Positions 52,667-61,698 are shown, numbered from the stretch's first letter. The stretch: 64,000 bases of DNA from Pseudomonas sp. 30_B (GCF_017491605.1 NZ_JAFGYY010000018.1:1-64000), one strand, 5' to 3'. Notes: generated from the letters alone by a model not told the origin. Numbers and translations are program-made.

Positions 52667-54640
52667 CTATCGACCCATGGTTCTACCTACATCCCAAGTC
52701 ACTCCCCGCCCGTTGACCAAGGCTGAAACTGATCGGCCTAAGTGGCGCTCTATCACCCTCTTCCAAGGAACTAGGCTGAAACACAGTTCATCCTCGATCA
52801 GTGCAAATCGTCCGCTAGCGAGCATGACGCTACGCCGATATATACCGGCAAACCGCTGCCCCTCTTGCACAGGCCGATGCTCTAACCCCGTTTCGGTTGC
52901 TATGTTTCGTGCAACTTGGACTAGCTCCTGGTCGCGTAACGTCGTCAGTAGGTTGCGAGCAAGGATTACACGTTGACCTTGTCTTTTTGCCAGGGCTTGC
53001 TCAACTAGGTAATCGGCACGCTGCTGCATGGCCTGTCGCACCTCACCAGCGAATCCGAGGTCACCCAGCCCTCGCCCACCGCCGATCAGTTGCTGATCCA
53101 GCCAAGTGGCACCAATCACACGGGCCTGTCGTTCAATCGGCAGGTGCGATTTCAGCTCCACAGCAACGCCCCCTAGGCGCCCCGCGTCGTACTGGCGGCC
53201 ACGCTCGGGCAAATCGCCGGGCACTTTCCACAGCCCTTCAGCCACACGCTCCACGATACCTGCACGACGCAGGGCTTCCAGCCGGCGGACGTGAGTCGCC
53301 ACCACCTCCTGCGGATCGCGGCCAGCCTTTGCCTGACCCTGAGCAACCGCCAGGTGATGGTCGGTGCGATACAGGCCATCGCTCACCAGCGCGACGATGG
53401 TGCGGTCGGCTGCGCGTATCTCGGCCGAGCCGCGCGCCTCCACCACCGATCCTATGGGGTAGTTCGCCAGCTCGTCGCGAGCATTGAGCACGACGTAATG
53501 GGCCTTGCCATCAATACCGTCGATGACCAGATACCCCCGGTCACGCAGCTCGTCGGCCAGCCCTTTGGCGGTCACCCGGCCGATCACGGCACGCCCCTCA
53601 TCTCCCGGCTCGAACACCGCCAGCTCACGCGGCTGGCCGCCCATGGCGCGCTGCAGGGTACGGATGATGTCGCCACGCTCGCCCAGAGCGCGCAACGTCC
53701 TTTCCGCGTCCGCTTGGACGGCCCAGGTGCCGGGCTGTGTCTCGTCGGCCAGCCCCAGGCGCTGCAAGCGTTGCAGGCGGCCGATCAGCAGTAGGCGCTG
53801 GCGTTGGTGACGGGGCTCGTTGAGGCGTTCGACATGTATCTGGCCATCGTCGCCAGCCTCACGTTTCAGTGTGCGATCCAGACTCGTCCACCGCTCCTGC
53901 TCGACCTCACGTTGCAGGGTCTGCTGGATCTCCAACTCGGTGCGCGGCCCCAGCCACTCGGTGGCAAGTTCGGCGGCCCGGTGGCGGAAGCCGTGGGTGA
54001 TGTAATCGCCGGCGATGATGAGGTCCTTGCCGGTGTCGTCGTGCCCGCGCAGGACGATGTGGGTATGCGGGTTATTGGTGTTCCAGTGATCCACCGCCAC
54101 CCAGTCCAGCCGCGTGCCCAGGTCGGCCTCCATGCGCCCCATCAGATGCCGGGTGTAGGTGCGTAGGTCGTCCAGCTCGGCACCATCCTCTGGCGCGACG
54201 ATGAAGCGGAAATGGTGCCGGTGGTCCTGGCAGCGCTCTATGAATGCGCCGAGGTCGGCCTCGTCCGCCTGCGGCCCATAAGCGCGGCCCGGTTCGCCGT
54301 CGCGGCCGGCGCCGTCGCGTTCGATGTAGCGCAGGTGCTTGGCCAGCGACCGTGGGCTGGCCTGGCGCTGGTTGACCAGCAGGGTCTTGATGGTCACCCG
54401 GCGCGAGAGTGGCGTAAGTGAGGTGCCCACGAAGCGCGTCGCCGTGTACCCACGCCCCAGGCGCGAGCTGGGCCGCTGACCAGCGTGTTGTCCCTTGCCA
54501 CTGGCCAGTGCTGGGCGCCGCACAGCCGACTTGCCACCGGCCTTGCCGACCTGCTTGAGCACCTTGGAGACAAAGCCCTTGCCCCGGTTCTTCGGGGCGC
54601 TGGGGCGTATGCGGAAATCGTCGTCACTCCGGTCGCTCAT
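52667..54640 (-). CDS. relaxase, VirD2-like/DUF3363 (MobP type)
   Basis: 657 residues from MSDRSDDDFRIRPSAPKNRGKGF. The relaxase core contains FRFIVAPEDGAELDDLRTYTRHLM and the metal-binding DHWNTNNPHTHIVLRG, followed by the DUF3363 region. It nicks oriT and carries the strand into the recipient. ATG 54640 has GAGGGAA upstream and matches usual family starts; the frame extends 90 codons further but into low-complexity Arg/Gly-rich sequence, so the longer start was rejected. Confidence 0.9.
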   Translation of the reverse strand: MSDRSDDDFRIRPSAPKNRGKGFVSKVLKQVGKAGGKSAVRRPALASGKGQHAGQRPSSRLGRGYTATRFVGTSLTPLSRRVTIKTLLVNQRQASPRSLAKHLRYIERDGAGRDGEPGRAYGPQADEADLGAFIERCQDHRHHFRFIVAPEDGAELDDLRTYTRHLMGRMEADLGTRLDWVAVDHWNTNNPHTHIVLRGHDDTGKDLIIAGDYITHGFRHRAAELATEWLGPRTELEIQQTLQREVEQERWTSLDRTLKREAGDDGQIHVERLNEPRHQRQRLLLIGRLQRLQRLGLADETQPGTWAVQADAERTLRALGERGDIIRTLQRAMGGQPRELAVFEPGDEGRAVIGRVTAKGLADELRDRGYLVIDGIDGKAHYVVLNARDELANYPIGSVVEARGSAEIRAADRTIVALVSDGLYRTDHHLAVAQGQAKAGRDPQEVVATHVRRLEALRRAGIVERVAEGLWKVPGDLPERGRQYDAGRLGGVAVELKSHLPIERQARVIGATWLDQQLIGGGRGLGDLGFAGEVRQAMQQRADYLVEQALAKRQGQRVILARNLLTTLRDQELVQVARNIATETGLEHRPVQEGQRFAGIYRRSVMLASGRFALIEDELCFSLVPWKRVIERHLGRSVSALVNGRGVTWDVGRTMGR

Positions 54641-55045
54641 GGCTGTTCCCTCGTCGAGCCAGGGCGTGTCCTGGCGTGTGAAGCACACGGGTATGCCAGC
54701 ATCGGCGCGTGTTGCGCGTCGCACACGGCACGGCGGCGAAGCCGCGCCGTGCCGCTCCTCCCCCACGTGCAGACTGGTGTCGCGGGCGAGCAGGTGCCTC
54801 CCCCTTTTGTCTTGCCTTCCGCTTTTGCTCTGCCCTGCCCCCTGCCCCCTGGCCTCGGCGACCAGGCGGCTCTGCTGCACCAGCAGCCAGTCCGCCTGCG
54901 AATGCGCCAATGACCGCAGGCCGGACGCGTTCGAGGCAAGACAGCTGCACGCAGGACAGCTGCGCCGGATGTTGTGCGAAGCGTGGTGCGGATGCGCTCG
55001 CGCTGCACATGCGACGACACGGCAGCAGCAGCGAATCGGCGACCA
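54641..55045. other. non-coding gap between traF and relaxase, possible oriT region
   Basis: About 400 GC-rich bases with no convincing gene. Repeated GACAGCTGC blocks occur near 54937-54965. oriT of such elements often lies near the relaxase gene, but no nick site was recognised. Confidence 0.35.
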
Positions 55046-55633
55046 TCATGGATGTATCTCCGACCAGATCGGGCGCGCGACGCCGATCACGGCGGATGTG
55101 CTGACCGGCCCGAAGTAGCGGCTGTCGAACGACGCCGGGTTGGTCACGCTCAGCAGGAACAGCTCGTCCTCGATCAGCGATCGGCAATGCCGCCAGGATG
55201 GCAGCGACCGGCCCAGGCGATCGGCAGGCAACGCGGTGGCCACCAACACGCCGTCGATGCGTACCTGGCCGGCGACGACGCAGACGTGTTGCGGCGCAAC
55301 TGCGCCCACGCGCTTGAGCAGAGGGATTTGCGCCGGGAGGTAGCCGCGCTGCGCAGCAAGTACGGTAGCGTCGGTAGGCAACCGGACCAGGACGATGCTG
55401 TCCACGGACAACGGACGTGGCAGCGAGCCGGCCCGGGGCTGAAGCGGTTCGACGCGATACCAGCCGACCGGAACGCTGTCGGACGAGTTGTAGATCAGGC
55501 GCGGCAGCGGCTGCACGACGGACGCCCATGCCAGCGCAACAAGGCCGACGGCGGACAGCCCCGCAAGGACGATACGAGCGCACAGGCGCGAGCGAGGACG
55601 CGGTGCGAGGCTTGTCGTGGAAATGATGGTCAC
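55046..55633 (-). CDS. traF: TraF, S26-type signal peptidase for conjugation
   Basis: 195 residues. One N-terminal membrane helix (IVLAGLSAVGLVALAWAS), then YNSSDSVPVGWYRVEP with the nucleophile Ser of family S26, and LLKRVGAVAPQHVCV with the catalytic Lys. In RP4-like systems TraF processes and cyclises the TrbC pilin. Its start overlaps the DUF2840 stop (ATGA). Confidence 0.92.
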   Translation of the reverse strand: MTIISTTSLAPRPRSRLCARIVLAGLSAVGLVALAWASVVQPLPRLIYNSSDSVPVGWYRVEPLQPRAGSLPRPLSVDSIVLVRLPTDATVLAAQRGYLPAQIPLLKRVGAVAPQHVCVVAGQVRIDGVLVATALPADRLGRSLPSWRHCRSLIEDELFLLSVTNPASFDSRYFGPVSTSAVIGVARPIWSEIHP

Positions 55634-56163
55634 GACAATGCTCTCCCGGCGAGCCAGGCGGCGTGCCGCTCGGCGGTGTAGTCGGGCAGTGGCGAGCGTG
55701 CCGCGAGCCGGTTGCCCAGCGTGCGCCAGTACTCGGGCGATGCGGCGACGGGTACGATGCCCAGCGCCTCGATGGCGTCGATGCGTTCAAGCACGGCGCG
55801 CACCGTGTTTTCGCCGTCGGTACGCAGCAGCAGGCGCGCGCCAGGCAGCACGCCGGGGATGCGCTGCACGGTGTCCAGTGGTGTGCAGGCCTGCATCACC
55901 ATGAGTTGCCAGCAAATCGTGCCGTAGTCGTTGGCCTGCCAGCGGATGCGGCAGAAGACAGCGCCCGGCAGGAACGCCGCGACACGTCGCCAGCCATCCA
56001 AACGGGTAATACACGCCGGCTCGCCAAAACGTAGGTAGAGCTTGATGCGCTGCTCCACATAGGCGAGCGACACGCGGGTCAGCTGCGCCGCGTCAGTCTG
56101 GCCGGCTAGCACTGCGAGCGACGGCGGCGGCGCAGCCGTGGCCTCCGAAAGCCGGGCGTTCAT
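55630..56163 (-). CDS. DUF2840 protein
   Basis: 177 residues, with YVEQRIKLYLRFGEPACITRLDGWRRVAAFLPGAVFCRIRWQANDYGT (in parts), the pattern of DUF2840 proteins encoded between traF and parA genes in ICEs. Function unknown. Coupled at both ends (ATGA) to traF and the ribbon-helix-helix gene. Confidence 0.87.
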   Translation of the reverse strand: MNARLSEATAAPPPSLAVLAGQTDAAQLTRVSLAYVEQRIKLYLRFGEPACITRLDGWRRVAAFLPGAVFCRIRWQANDYGTICWQLMVMQACTPLDTVQRIPGVLPGARLLLRTDGENTVRAVLERIDAIEALGIVPVAASPEYWRTLGNRLAARSPLPDYTAERHAAWLAGRALS

Positions 56164-56420
56164 GGGGATTTCTCCGGGAACTCGCGCTCCAGCAGTGCGC
56201 GCAGCAGATCGGCGACAGTTACTCCCTGGGTGAACGCCGAGACCTTGATGCGGGCGCGCATGGCGGGCGTAATGTCGAGGGTCAGGCGCGCGGTGTAGAG
56301 GTCACCTTTCTGCAGGCTCCCGGCGTCACCCTGGCGCACCCACGCCTCGGCGTGCGGATTAGCCGGCGGACGCGCGCCGATGACCGTGCGTTTGCCGCGC
56401 TCGCGGGTCATGTCGTCCAC
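56160..56420 (-). CDS. ribbon-helix-helix partition partner of ParA
   Basis: 86 residues. The C-terminal LTLDITPAMRARIKVSAFTQGVTVADLLRALLEREF is a ribbon-helix-helix DNA-binding fold like that of ParG-type centromere-binding proteins. It overlaps the parA stop by 13 bases, so it is probably the ParB-like partner in the partition operon. Confidence 0.82.
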   Translation of the reverse strand: MDDMTRERGKRTVIGARPPANPHAEAWVRQGDAGSLQKGDLYTARLTLDITPAMRARIKVSAFTQGVTVADLLRALLEREFPEKSP

Positions 56421-57046
56421 CGCAGCAGTTCGTCGACCAGCGCAGTGATCTCCCGCGCGGCGGCGCTGTCCGGCGCCGTCTCACGAGCGAGTCGCCCGGC
56501 GGCCACGCTGTCGGCGAATACGATGCGCTGGCGCACCTCCGCACGCAGCGCCGGCAGCGGCTGATCGGCCAGGGCCTGACGTGCCTCGCGACCAATGATG
56601 GTGGTGCTGACGCGCCGGTTGATGACGAAGGCCGCGGCTAGCTGCGGGCGGAATACCTGCGCCTCGCGGATCAGCGCGACCATCTCGGCGCTGGCCCAAA
56701 GGTCGTAGGGGCTGGGCTGCACCGGGATCAGCACGCGCTCGGCCGCCAGCAGCGCGGAGCGCGCCAGGGCGGCGATGCGCGGTGGCCCGTCGATGATCAC
56801 GTGATCGGCGCGACGGGCCAGTTCGGGCGCTTCCTGGTGCAGCGTTTCGCGGGCAAGGCCCACAGTGCTAAACAGCCTGGGCAAGCCCTGCTGGGCGCGC
56901 CGTTGCGTCCAGTCCAACGATGAACCCTGCGGGTCGGCGTCCAGCAGGATGACCTGCGCACCGCGCAGCGCGAGCTCACCCGCGATGTGGGTGGCGAGCG
57001 TGGTCTTGCCGACGCCGCCTTTCTGGTTGAGCAAGGCGATGATCAT
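56408..57046 (-). CDS. parA: ParA-family partition ATPase
   Basis: 212 residues. MIIALLNQKGGVGKTTLATHIAGEL carries the deviant Walker A, LDADPQGSSLDW is the switch region, and HVIIDGPPRI is Walker B. It is small (type Ib-like) with no N-terminal HTH. ATG 57046 was chosen because the fold begins there. It would stabilise the excised, replicating form of the element. Confidence 0.93.
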   Translation of the reverse strand: MIIALLNQKGGVGKTTLATHIAGELALRGAQVILLDADPQGSSLDWTQRRAQQGLPRLFSTVGLARETLHQEAPELARRADHVIIDGPPRIAALARSALLAAERVLIPVQPSPYDLWASAEMVALIREAQVFRPQLAAAFVINRRVSTTIIGREARQALADQPLPALRAEVRQRIVFADSVAAGRLARETAPDSAAAREITALVDELLRWTT

Positions 57047-57200
57047 GGCGCGGCCCTCCCTGCTGGAAAGCCGGCCTGACCGTGCCGTTTCTTGGTTGTC
57101 CACCGAAACAGCGCGCCTCTACAAAAAGTTAGAGCTTTTAAGTTAGAGAAGTTAAGGGAGACTGGATCCCGCGCAGGCTCTGGCCTGCGGAGGATTTTGC

Positions 57201-57263
57201 ACGCCTGATAGCACGACAGTGATACGCCCGATAGCACGATACTCCGTACGCCTGATAGCACGA
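57201..57263. repeat. three iteron-like direct repeats upstream of parA
   Basis: ACGCCTGATAGCACGA at 57201-57216 and 57248-57263, and ACGCCCGATAGCACGA (one mismatch) at 57224-57239, with periods of 23 and 24 bases. They lie between the repA stop and the parA start. They may be RepA iterons or the centromere/operator bound by the ribbon-helix-helix protein. Confidence 0.8.
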
Positions 57264-57287
57264 GCCCATTCACAGGTTTTACCGCGC

Positions 57288-58121
57288 TTATCCCCGTGCC
57301 GTGGGCGACACGGGCCGGAACGTCAGCAACTCCGTGCTGGCCTCCGGTATGCGCTCGATACCGAGCACGTAGCCGGGCAGCGACTGCCGCGCCACCAGGG
57401 CGCGCAGGTCGCAGGCGAAGTCGCAGAACCTGGCTGTGCTGCCCGACTTGCGGTGCAGGTGGCGGAAGTCGAACTGCCAGCCGTCCGGCTGCTTGCCGCC
57501 ATGCTTGCGCACCAGGCGGTACAGCCAGCGCTCGATGCCGCCGGTGAGCCGGAAATACGCCGGGTCGATCGTCAGCACCAGGGCGGCGTCCAGCACGCCC
57601 GCGTAGAACCAGTCCGGCAGGATCAGCTCGATGCCCTGTGGGATGCCGCGGGCGTCGGCCAGCTCCTTCCACTCGTTGATCCAAGAGAAACGGTGCAGGC
57701 GCCGGCCGCTGGTCTCGCGGATGGAGGTGGCCACCGTGGTCGACTGCAGGCGATCCAGGGCGGCTTTGAGGCGCTGGTAGTCGCGCAGCGACACTCCGCG
57801 CCCGATGAAGCGCAGGATCTCGTAGGGCGTGGCGCGCATCAGGCGAGACGGGTGCAGGCCCGCGTTGCGCGCCGCGACGATCTGGCTGGCGGCCCAGATC
57901 AGCACGTCGGCATCCCAGATCGTAGCGATGCCATGTTCCCGCGTGCCCTCCACGCGCACGGTGACGCCGCCGGAGCGGAAGTCGATCGGCGTGGTGCGCC
58001 GCGACTTGGCCAGCGAGAAGAACGGGTAGGCCATCAGGTCCTGGCTGTCGCGCGGCGCCATTTCGCCCGGCAAGGAACGGAACAGGTCGAGCTGTTCCCG
58101 CTCCGGCGCCGAGCTGGGCAT
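57288..58121 (-). CDS. repA: RepA, replication initiator protein A
   Basis: 277 residues: MPSSAPEREQLDLFRSLPG, then MAYPFFSLAKSRR and the RPA domain (IATIWDADVLIWAASQI; YEILRFIGRG.SLRDYQRLKAALDRLQST). It belongs to the plasmid replication initiator protein A family of ICEs and broad-host-range plasmids. Replication of the excised circle is the likely role. It is followed by the three direct repeats. Confidence 0.92.
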   Translation of the reverse strand: MPSSAPEREQLDLFRSLPGEMAPRDSQDLMAYPFFSLAKSRRTTPIDFRSGGVTVRVEGTREHGIATIWDADVLIWAASQIVAARNAGLHPSRLMRATPYEILRFIGRGVSLRDYQRLKAALDRLQSTTVATSIRETSGRRLHRFSWINEWKELADARGIPQGIELILPDWFYAGVLDAALVLTIDPAYFRLTGGIERWLYRLVRKHGGKQPDGWQFDFRHLHRKSGSTARFCDFACDLRALVARQSLPGYVLGIERIPEASTELLTFRPVSPTARG

Positions 58122-58147
58122 GGCGATGGCCTCCGGCGAGCCGCCGA

Positions 58148-58459
58148 TCAGCGCGCACGGCTGTCGGCCGAGTGCTGCTCAGCGTACTCGGGATCGGAGG
58201 TGGCCTCGAAGCTGTGCTGGTCGGCCCAGGCATCGAGATCGGCGACGGCGTACATGACGCGCCGGCCGAACTTGCGAAAGCGCGGGCCGCCGCCGATCAC
58301 ACGCTGCTTTTCCAGCGTGCGCGGCGACAGGCGCAGGTAGGTGGCCGCCTCGTCGTTGGTCAGGTAGCGCTGCGGCTGGGCTGTGGCGGCGGGTTGCAGG
58401 GACTTGGCGTGGGCGGCAGCGGGTCGCACGGGAGCGGGTCGCATGGGGTGAGCCTCCAT
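58148..58459 (-). CDS. AlpA-like helix-turn-helix protein
   Basis: 103 residues. RYLTNDEAATYLRLSPRTLEKQRVIGGGPRFRKFGRRVMYAVADLDAWADQH is an HTH_17/MerR-like excisionase fold. Such proteins act as directionality factors or regulators in ICEs. It lies 26 bases before repA on the same strand and probably shares its transcript. Confidence 0.9.
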   Translation of the reverse strand: MEAHPMRPAPVRPAAAHAKSLQPAATAQPQRYLTNDEAATYLRLSPRTLEKQRVIGGGPRFRKFGRRVMYAVADLDAWADQHSFEATSDPEYAEQHSADSRAR

Positions 58460-58528
58460 CGTTCAGGACAGTCCGGCCACACCAGAGCAGCCGGATGGAG
58501 GCAGTCTCAGAAAGGCTTGGAGGCCTGC

Positions 58529-59326
58529 TCAGGGTCGTTCTGCGGGCTGTGTCGAACGGCCCTCCTCGCGCCTGTCGAGCTGTGCCAGGCGACGATAGCC
58601 GTCGTGCATCAGCTCCCGGCCGCGCCGCACCAGACGACGCACCTTCGAGCGCAGGCCACCATCGGCGTGCCAGCCGTCGGCCACCGCCGCCGGGCCGAAC
58701 AGCCCCGCGGCCACCTCGCGCAAGGATGCCCCCGCCAGGGTGGCGTCGAGTGCTTGCAGGGTATGCAGCTCCAGCAGCGCAGTCGGGCCGGGTCGGCACC
58801 GAACCACCGCGAGCGGTGCGGCATCGGCGGCCTCTGCCAGCTTGTCCATTTCGGCCATGAGGGCGCAGGAACGTGCGCAGGGGCTGGCGCAGGCCCGGAC
58901 GGCGTGGACATAGGCCATGCCCTGCTCCAGACCGGGCGCCACGGCCAGGCGCATGCAGCAGCCCGGCCAGCGCGTCGTCAGCAGCAGGCGCCGGCCATCA
59001 TGGACCAGGCCTTTGCTGCCAGGGAGGCGCCAGAAGTCGAACGCCACGGAGTCAGGCATGGGGTCGACATCGGGATACAGATGGATCAGTTCCGGGTGGT
59101 CGGGAAACCAGACCGGATGCGCGTCACGCGCGTCCAGGCTCGGGTTTTCCAGCAGACGCAATCCCCAGCGTTGCGGCGCTTCGGGCCGGTGCTGGCGATC
59201 GAGCCAGTCGCGGCGGTATTCAGGGTTCCGGCGCAGGTACTCCCAGGCCAGGGCGAGGTCATCCAGGTGCAGGACGTAGAGATAAGCGGCGGTGGGATAC
59301 CAATGCTCGGCGTCGTAATCGGCCAT
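58529..59326 (-). CDS. DUF2285-domain protein
   Basis: 265 residues from MADYDAEHWYPTAAYLYVLHLDDLALAWEYLRRNPEYRRDW (in parts), the standard start of the ICE-borne DUF2285/DUF6499 proteins. The C-terminal half (TALLELHTLQALDATLAGASLREVAAGLFG) is the DUF2285 helix-turn-helix-like region. GGGAGGTTGCCCC precedes ATG 59326, so the longer frame was rejected. A DNA-binding regulatory role is presumed. Confidence 0.88.
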   Translation of the reverse strand: MADYDAEHWYPTAAYLYVLHLDDLALAWEYLRRNPEYRRDWLDRQHRPEAPQRWGLRLLENPSLDARDAHPVWFPDHPELIHLYPDVDPMPDSVAFDFWRLPGSKGLVHDGRRLLLTTRWPGCCMRLAVAPGLEQGMAYVHAVRACASPCARSCALMAEMDKLAEAADAAPLAVVRCRPGPTALLELHTLQALDATLAGASLREVAAGLFGPAAVADGWHADGGLRSKVRRLVRRGRELMHDGYRRLAQLDRREEGRSTQPAERP

Positions 59327-59665
59327 GGGGCAACCTCCCTTTGCACAGGGTTCGTCGCCACGGGCTCGCAACGCGCGGTCAGCGCATCCTCGACACAGCA
59401 GTAGGTGGAAATACGTCAAACGACAGCATCAAGACCGATTGACTCCGAAGCGTTACGCGGATCGTCCGAATGCGACAGCGCCGCCGTCCATCATTGGTAC
59501 GGCGCCAGGCACAGCCTGCAGTCTTGAGCGGCGGCCATCATGATCGATTGGATCAGGCTTGTAGCGTCTTAGTGCAATAGTGCCGATTAAGACCGAGACG
59601 ATCTGGACTCGGATCGTGTCGATCACAGTGTCCCCAGACGACCTGGGTGGGGTAGGTCAGATCGG
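59327..59665. other. intergenic, nothing recognised
   Basis: About 340 bases between the DUF2285 start and the DUF2958 stop. It presumably holds the promoter for the DUF2285 gene. No gene or strong structure was identified. Confidence 0.4.
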
Positions 59666-60016
59666 TCAGTCCATGATCGAGCCGTTGAGCTGCGCCAGCC
59701 GCGTGTACTCCGACAGCGTGCGCGTCGCCCGGAAGTACAGGTCGCGCATGACCGGACGCTTGAGCGGCCCGACGATGGACACCAGCTCGGATAGCTTCAC
59801 AGTGCCCAGCGCGGGCATGCCAATCCCCACATCGCAGAGACCATAGGCCATGTCTCCATCGACCGGATCGAGTGAAGCCAGGAGCCAGGTCACATGCGCG
59901 TCGGGCGTGAATAAGCGCACCACCGGCAATGGGTCGATGGCTTGGCCCACCGCCTGGGCGCGGCCGTTCGCCAACATCTGTGCGCGCTCCGTCTCGGTGA
60001 TGAGCGAGAGGATCAT
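59666..60016 (-). CDS. DUF2958 protein
   Basis: 116 residues: MILSLITETERAQMLANG, VVRLFTPDAHVTWLLASLDPVDGDMAYGLCDVGIGMPALGTV (in parts) and YTRLAQLNGSIMD, the DUF2958 pattern seen in ICEs and plasmids. Function unknown. Confidence 0.9.
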   Translation of the reverse strand: MILSLITETERAQMLANGRAQAVGQAIDPLPVVRLFTPDAHVTWLLASLDPVDGDMAYGLCDVGIGMPALGTVKLSELVSIVGPLKRPVMRDLYFRATRTLSEYTRLAQLNGSIMD

Positions 60017-60061
60017 GGCCGCATGCCGGAATGCACCCTCGCCCTGCCTGCAGGCGTGGAT

Positions 60062-60241
60062 ACACAGAGGTGCTTTCGCACCGACTCACCAATCCGCCGA
60101 TGCGGATTCGTGCATTCGTTCAGAGAAACGGATGCGCATGCCAGCGAATTCGCAAAGGCACCAAGGCGTGAAATCGGCATTGCGCCAATCAGGAGAGACA
60201 CGGATGCACCTCTGTGGTTCTGATGAAATCCGCCGATGCGG
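60062..60241. repeat. clustered inverted and direct repeats between DUF2958 and XRE genes
   Basis: A 12-base segment at 60062-60073 (ACACAGAGGTGC) recurs inverted at 60206-60217 (GCACCTCTGTGG). The palindrome AATCCGCCGATGCGGATT at 60091-60108 is repeated directly as AATCCGCCGATGCGG at 60227-60241. A small hairpin GGTGC-TTTC-GCACC lies at 60069-60082. The 317-base gap holds no gene; the repeats could be operators for the divergent genes. Confidence 0.65.
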
Positions 60242-60333
60242 GTTTCCGTAAAAGCACGAAAGCGTCGGAAATATCGTGCAATGAGTTAAAGATAACGTGG
60301 TTTTGATTCTCCCTCGATCGGACGCTTCTGTCT

Positions 60334-60624
60334 ATGCAGAAGCGATCCGTCCAGCCTGGCCGACCAGCCGGCACCACCACCTTCGATGCAGAGCTGGCAC
60401 AAGCCTTCGGCGCGGCGGTGCGCGCGCTACGTATGGAGCGCGGCATCGCGCAGGAGTCGCTGGCGAACCTGGCTGGCGTCGAGCGCTCGCACATGGGCAA
60501 GGTCGAGCGTGGCGAGCACATGCCAACGCTGGCGATCATCTTCAAGATCGCCGGTGCGCTCGATTGCAGTACAGCGGTGTTGATGGCTGCGACGGAAAGC
60601 CAGCTCGCCGCCTCCAGGGCGTAG
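60334..60624 (+). CDS. XRE-family HTH regulator
   Basis: 96 residues. AFGAAVRALRMERGIAQESLANLAGVERSHMGKVERGEHMPTLAIIFKIAGAL is a standard XRE/Cro-CI HTH. It is the only plus-strand gene in this part of the element and is divergent from DUF2958 across a repeat-rich region, so it is a candidate master regulator of the maintenance or excision genes. Confidence 0.9.
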   Translation: MQKRSVQPGRPAGTTTFDAELAQAFGAAVRALRMERGIAQESLANLAGVERSHMGKVERGEHMPTLAIIFKIAGALDCSTAVLMAATESQLAASRA

Positions 60625-60636
60625 TCCTGCGACAAC

Positions 60637-60658
60637 GCCCCGCCGCAACGGGCGGGGC
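60637..60658. terminator. hairpin between convergent XRE and DUF736 genes
   Basis: An 8-base stem GCCCCGCC / GGCGGGGC with a 6-base loop, between two convergent stops. There is no U-tract, so termination is plausible but not certain. Confidence 0.5.
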
Positions 60659-60671
60659 ACCGAGGTGGCCG

Positions 60672-60983
60672 TCAGGCCGCCGACTTGCTGCGCGACCAGA
60701 TCAAGTTGTGCGTACCGTCCTCCTCCTCGATCAGCCGGGCGTAGATCGTCGCCGGGAACGAAGGATCGTCGAGGGTCACGGACAGGTAGGGCCGCTCGGC
60801 CTGGCTGACTTTCTTCCAGGCCGCGCCGATGTCGTAGCCGCCGGTCGCCTGGATGCGGTAGACGGGGGCGTTCTCGCCGCTCCTGTCGTTGGGGACGAAC
60901 TTGACCTTGACGTTGAGCGTCAGGGTGCGGACCGTGCCAATGAAGCCGTCATTCTGAGCGGTGAAGGTGCCGATGTTGGCCAT
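60672..60983 (-). CDS. DUF736 protein
   Basis: 103 residues: MANIGTFTAQNDGFIGTVRTLTLNVKVKFVPND, YRIQATGGYDIGAAWKKVSQAERPYLSVTLDDPSFPATIYARL (in parts). This is a typical DUF736 protein of ICEs and plasmids, about 100 residues, function unknown. ATG 60983 was chosen because the family starts MANIG; the longer frame is not related. Confidence 0.93.
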   Translation of the reverse strand: MANIGTFTAQNDGFIGTVRTLTLNVKVKFVPNDRSGENAPVYRIQATGGYDIGAAWKKVSQAERPYLSVTLDDPSFPATIYARLIEEEDGTHNLIWSRSKSAA

Positions 60984-61698
60984 GATGATTTCTCCTTGCG
61001 GGGTAACCAAGGTCGCGCCCATCGCGTCCTTGTTGTTATCCGGCAGGCGGTGGACGGGCTGGCCGCACCGCGCAGCGGCCGCAACAGCGTGGAGGACCAG
61101 GAGGCGCACAGAATTTGTGGGCGAGGAATCCGCACAGCGGAGGGGAAATTGTTTGCGTTGGACGGTTGCGGCCATGAAGCCCGAGGCGCAGCCGTGCCAC
61201 CGACAGGATTCACGACAAGCCAAGGACGCACCGGGCCGAACCGCCCCGGAAGGAGACAGGGCCGACTCGGTATCCCCGCGTGACGGCTTCACCGGCCTGC
61301 ACCCTGACGCGGGTAAGGCCAACACCCCCGACGACAGGCGAGAACGCCCTTGCCGCATCCTGCGGCAACAGGCTTGAGGCGTGGACTGGAAGCGCCATAG
61401 CGTGGCCGTGCGGCATGTCCGTGGCCCGTCCTTCGCGACCTGGAACAACGAACCGTCAGCATCGAGGACGGTATGCGCATGCACAACCTGTCGCAGCAAG
61501 CCAGAACGTAGCCCGCTCCCATTGCGGCGAGGCATTTCACCTGAAATGTGCAAGCAGAGCGCGCAGCGCCACAGGCGCGAAGGCGTGAGGGATTAAAGCC
61601 GAATGGCCGTGACGGCAAAGCCGGCACGGGGCGTAGCCCGAAAGCCCGACGGCGCATGCGCCGACACGCCCGGCTTTGGGCTACTTACTCCTCAGTTG
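60984..61698. other. 700-base non-coding region with a large inverted repeat
   Basis: GC-rich with no convincing gene on either strand. An imperfect inverted repeat at 61635-61682 (outer arms AGCCCGAAAGCC / GGCTTTGGGCT, inner palindrome CGGCGCATGCGCCG at 61650-61663) lies just after the stop of the next minus-strand gene and may act as its terminator. Nothing else was recognised. Confidence 0.5.

Noticed and set aside
54641-54910. N-terminal extension of the relaxase
   Set aside because: The extra 90 residues are low-complexity, and an ATG with a ribosome binding site lies at the point where relaxase similarity begins.
57201-57263. CRISPR array
   Set aside because: Only three 16-base repeats with 7-8 base spacers; this is iteron-like, not CRISPR.
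59553-60092. Minus-strand frame overlapping DUF2958
   Set aside because: A shadow frame in another phase; DUF2958 has the recognised family pattern.
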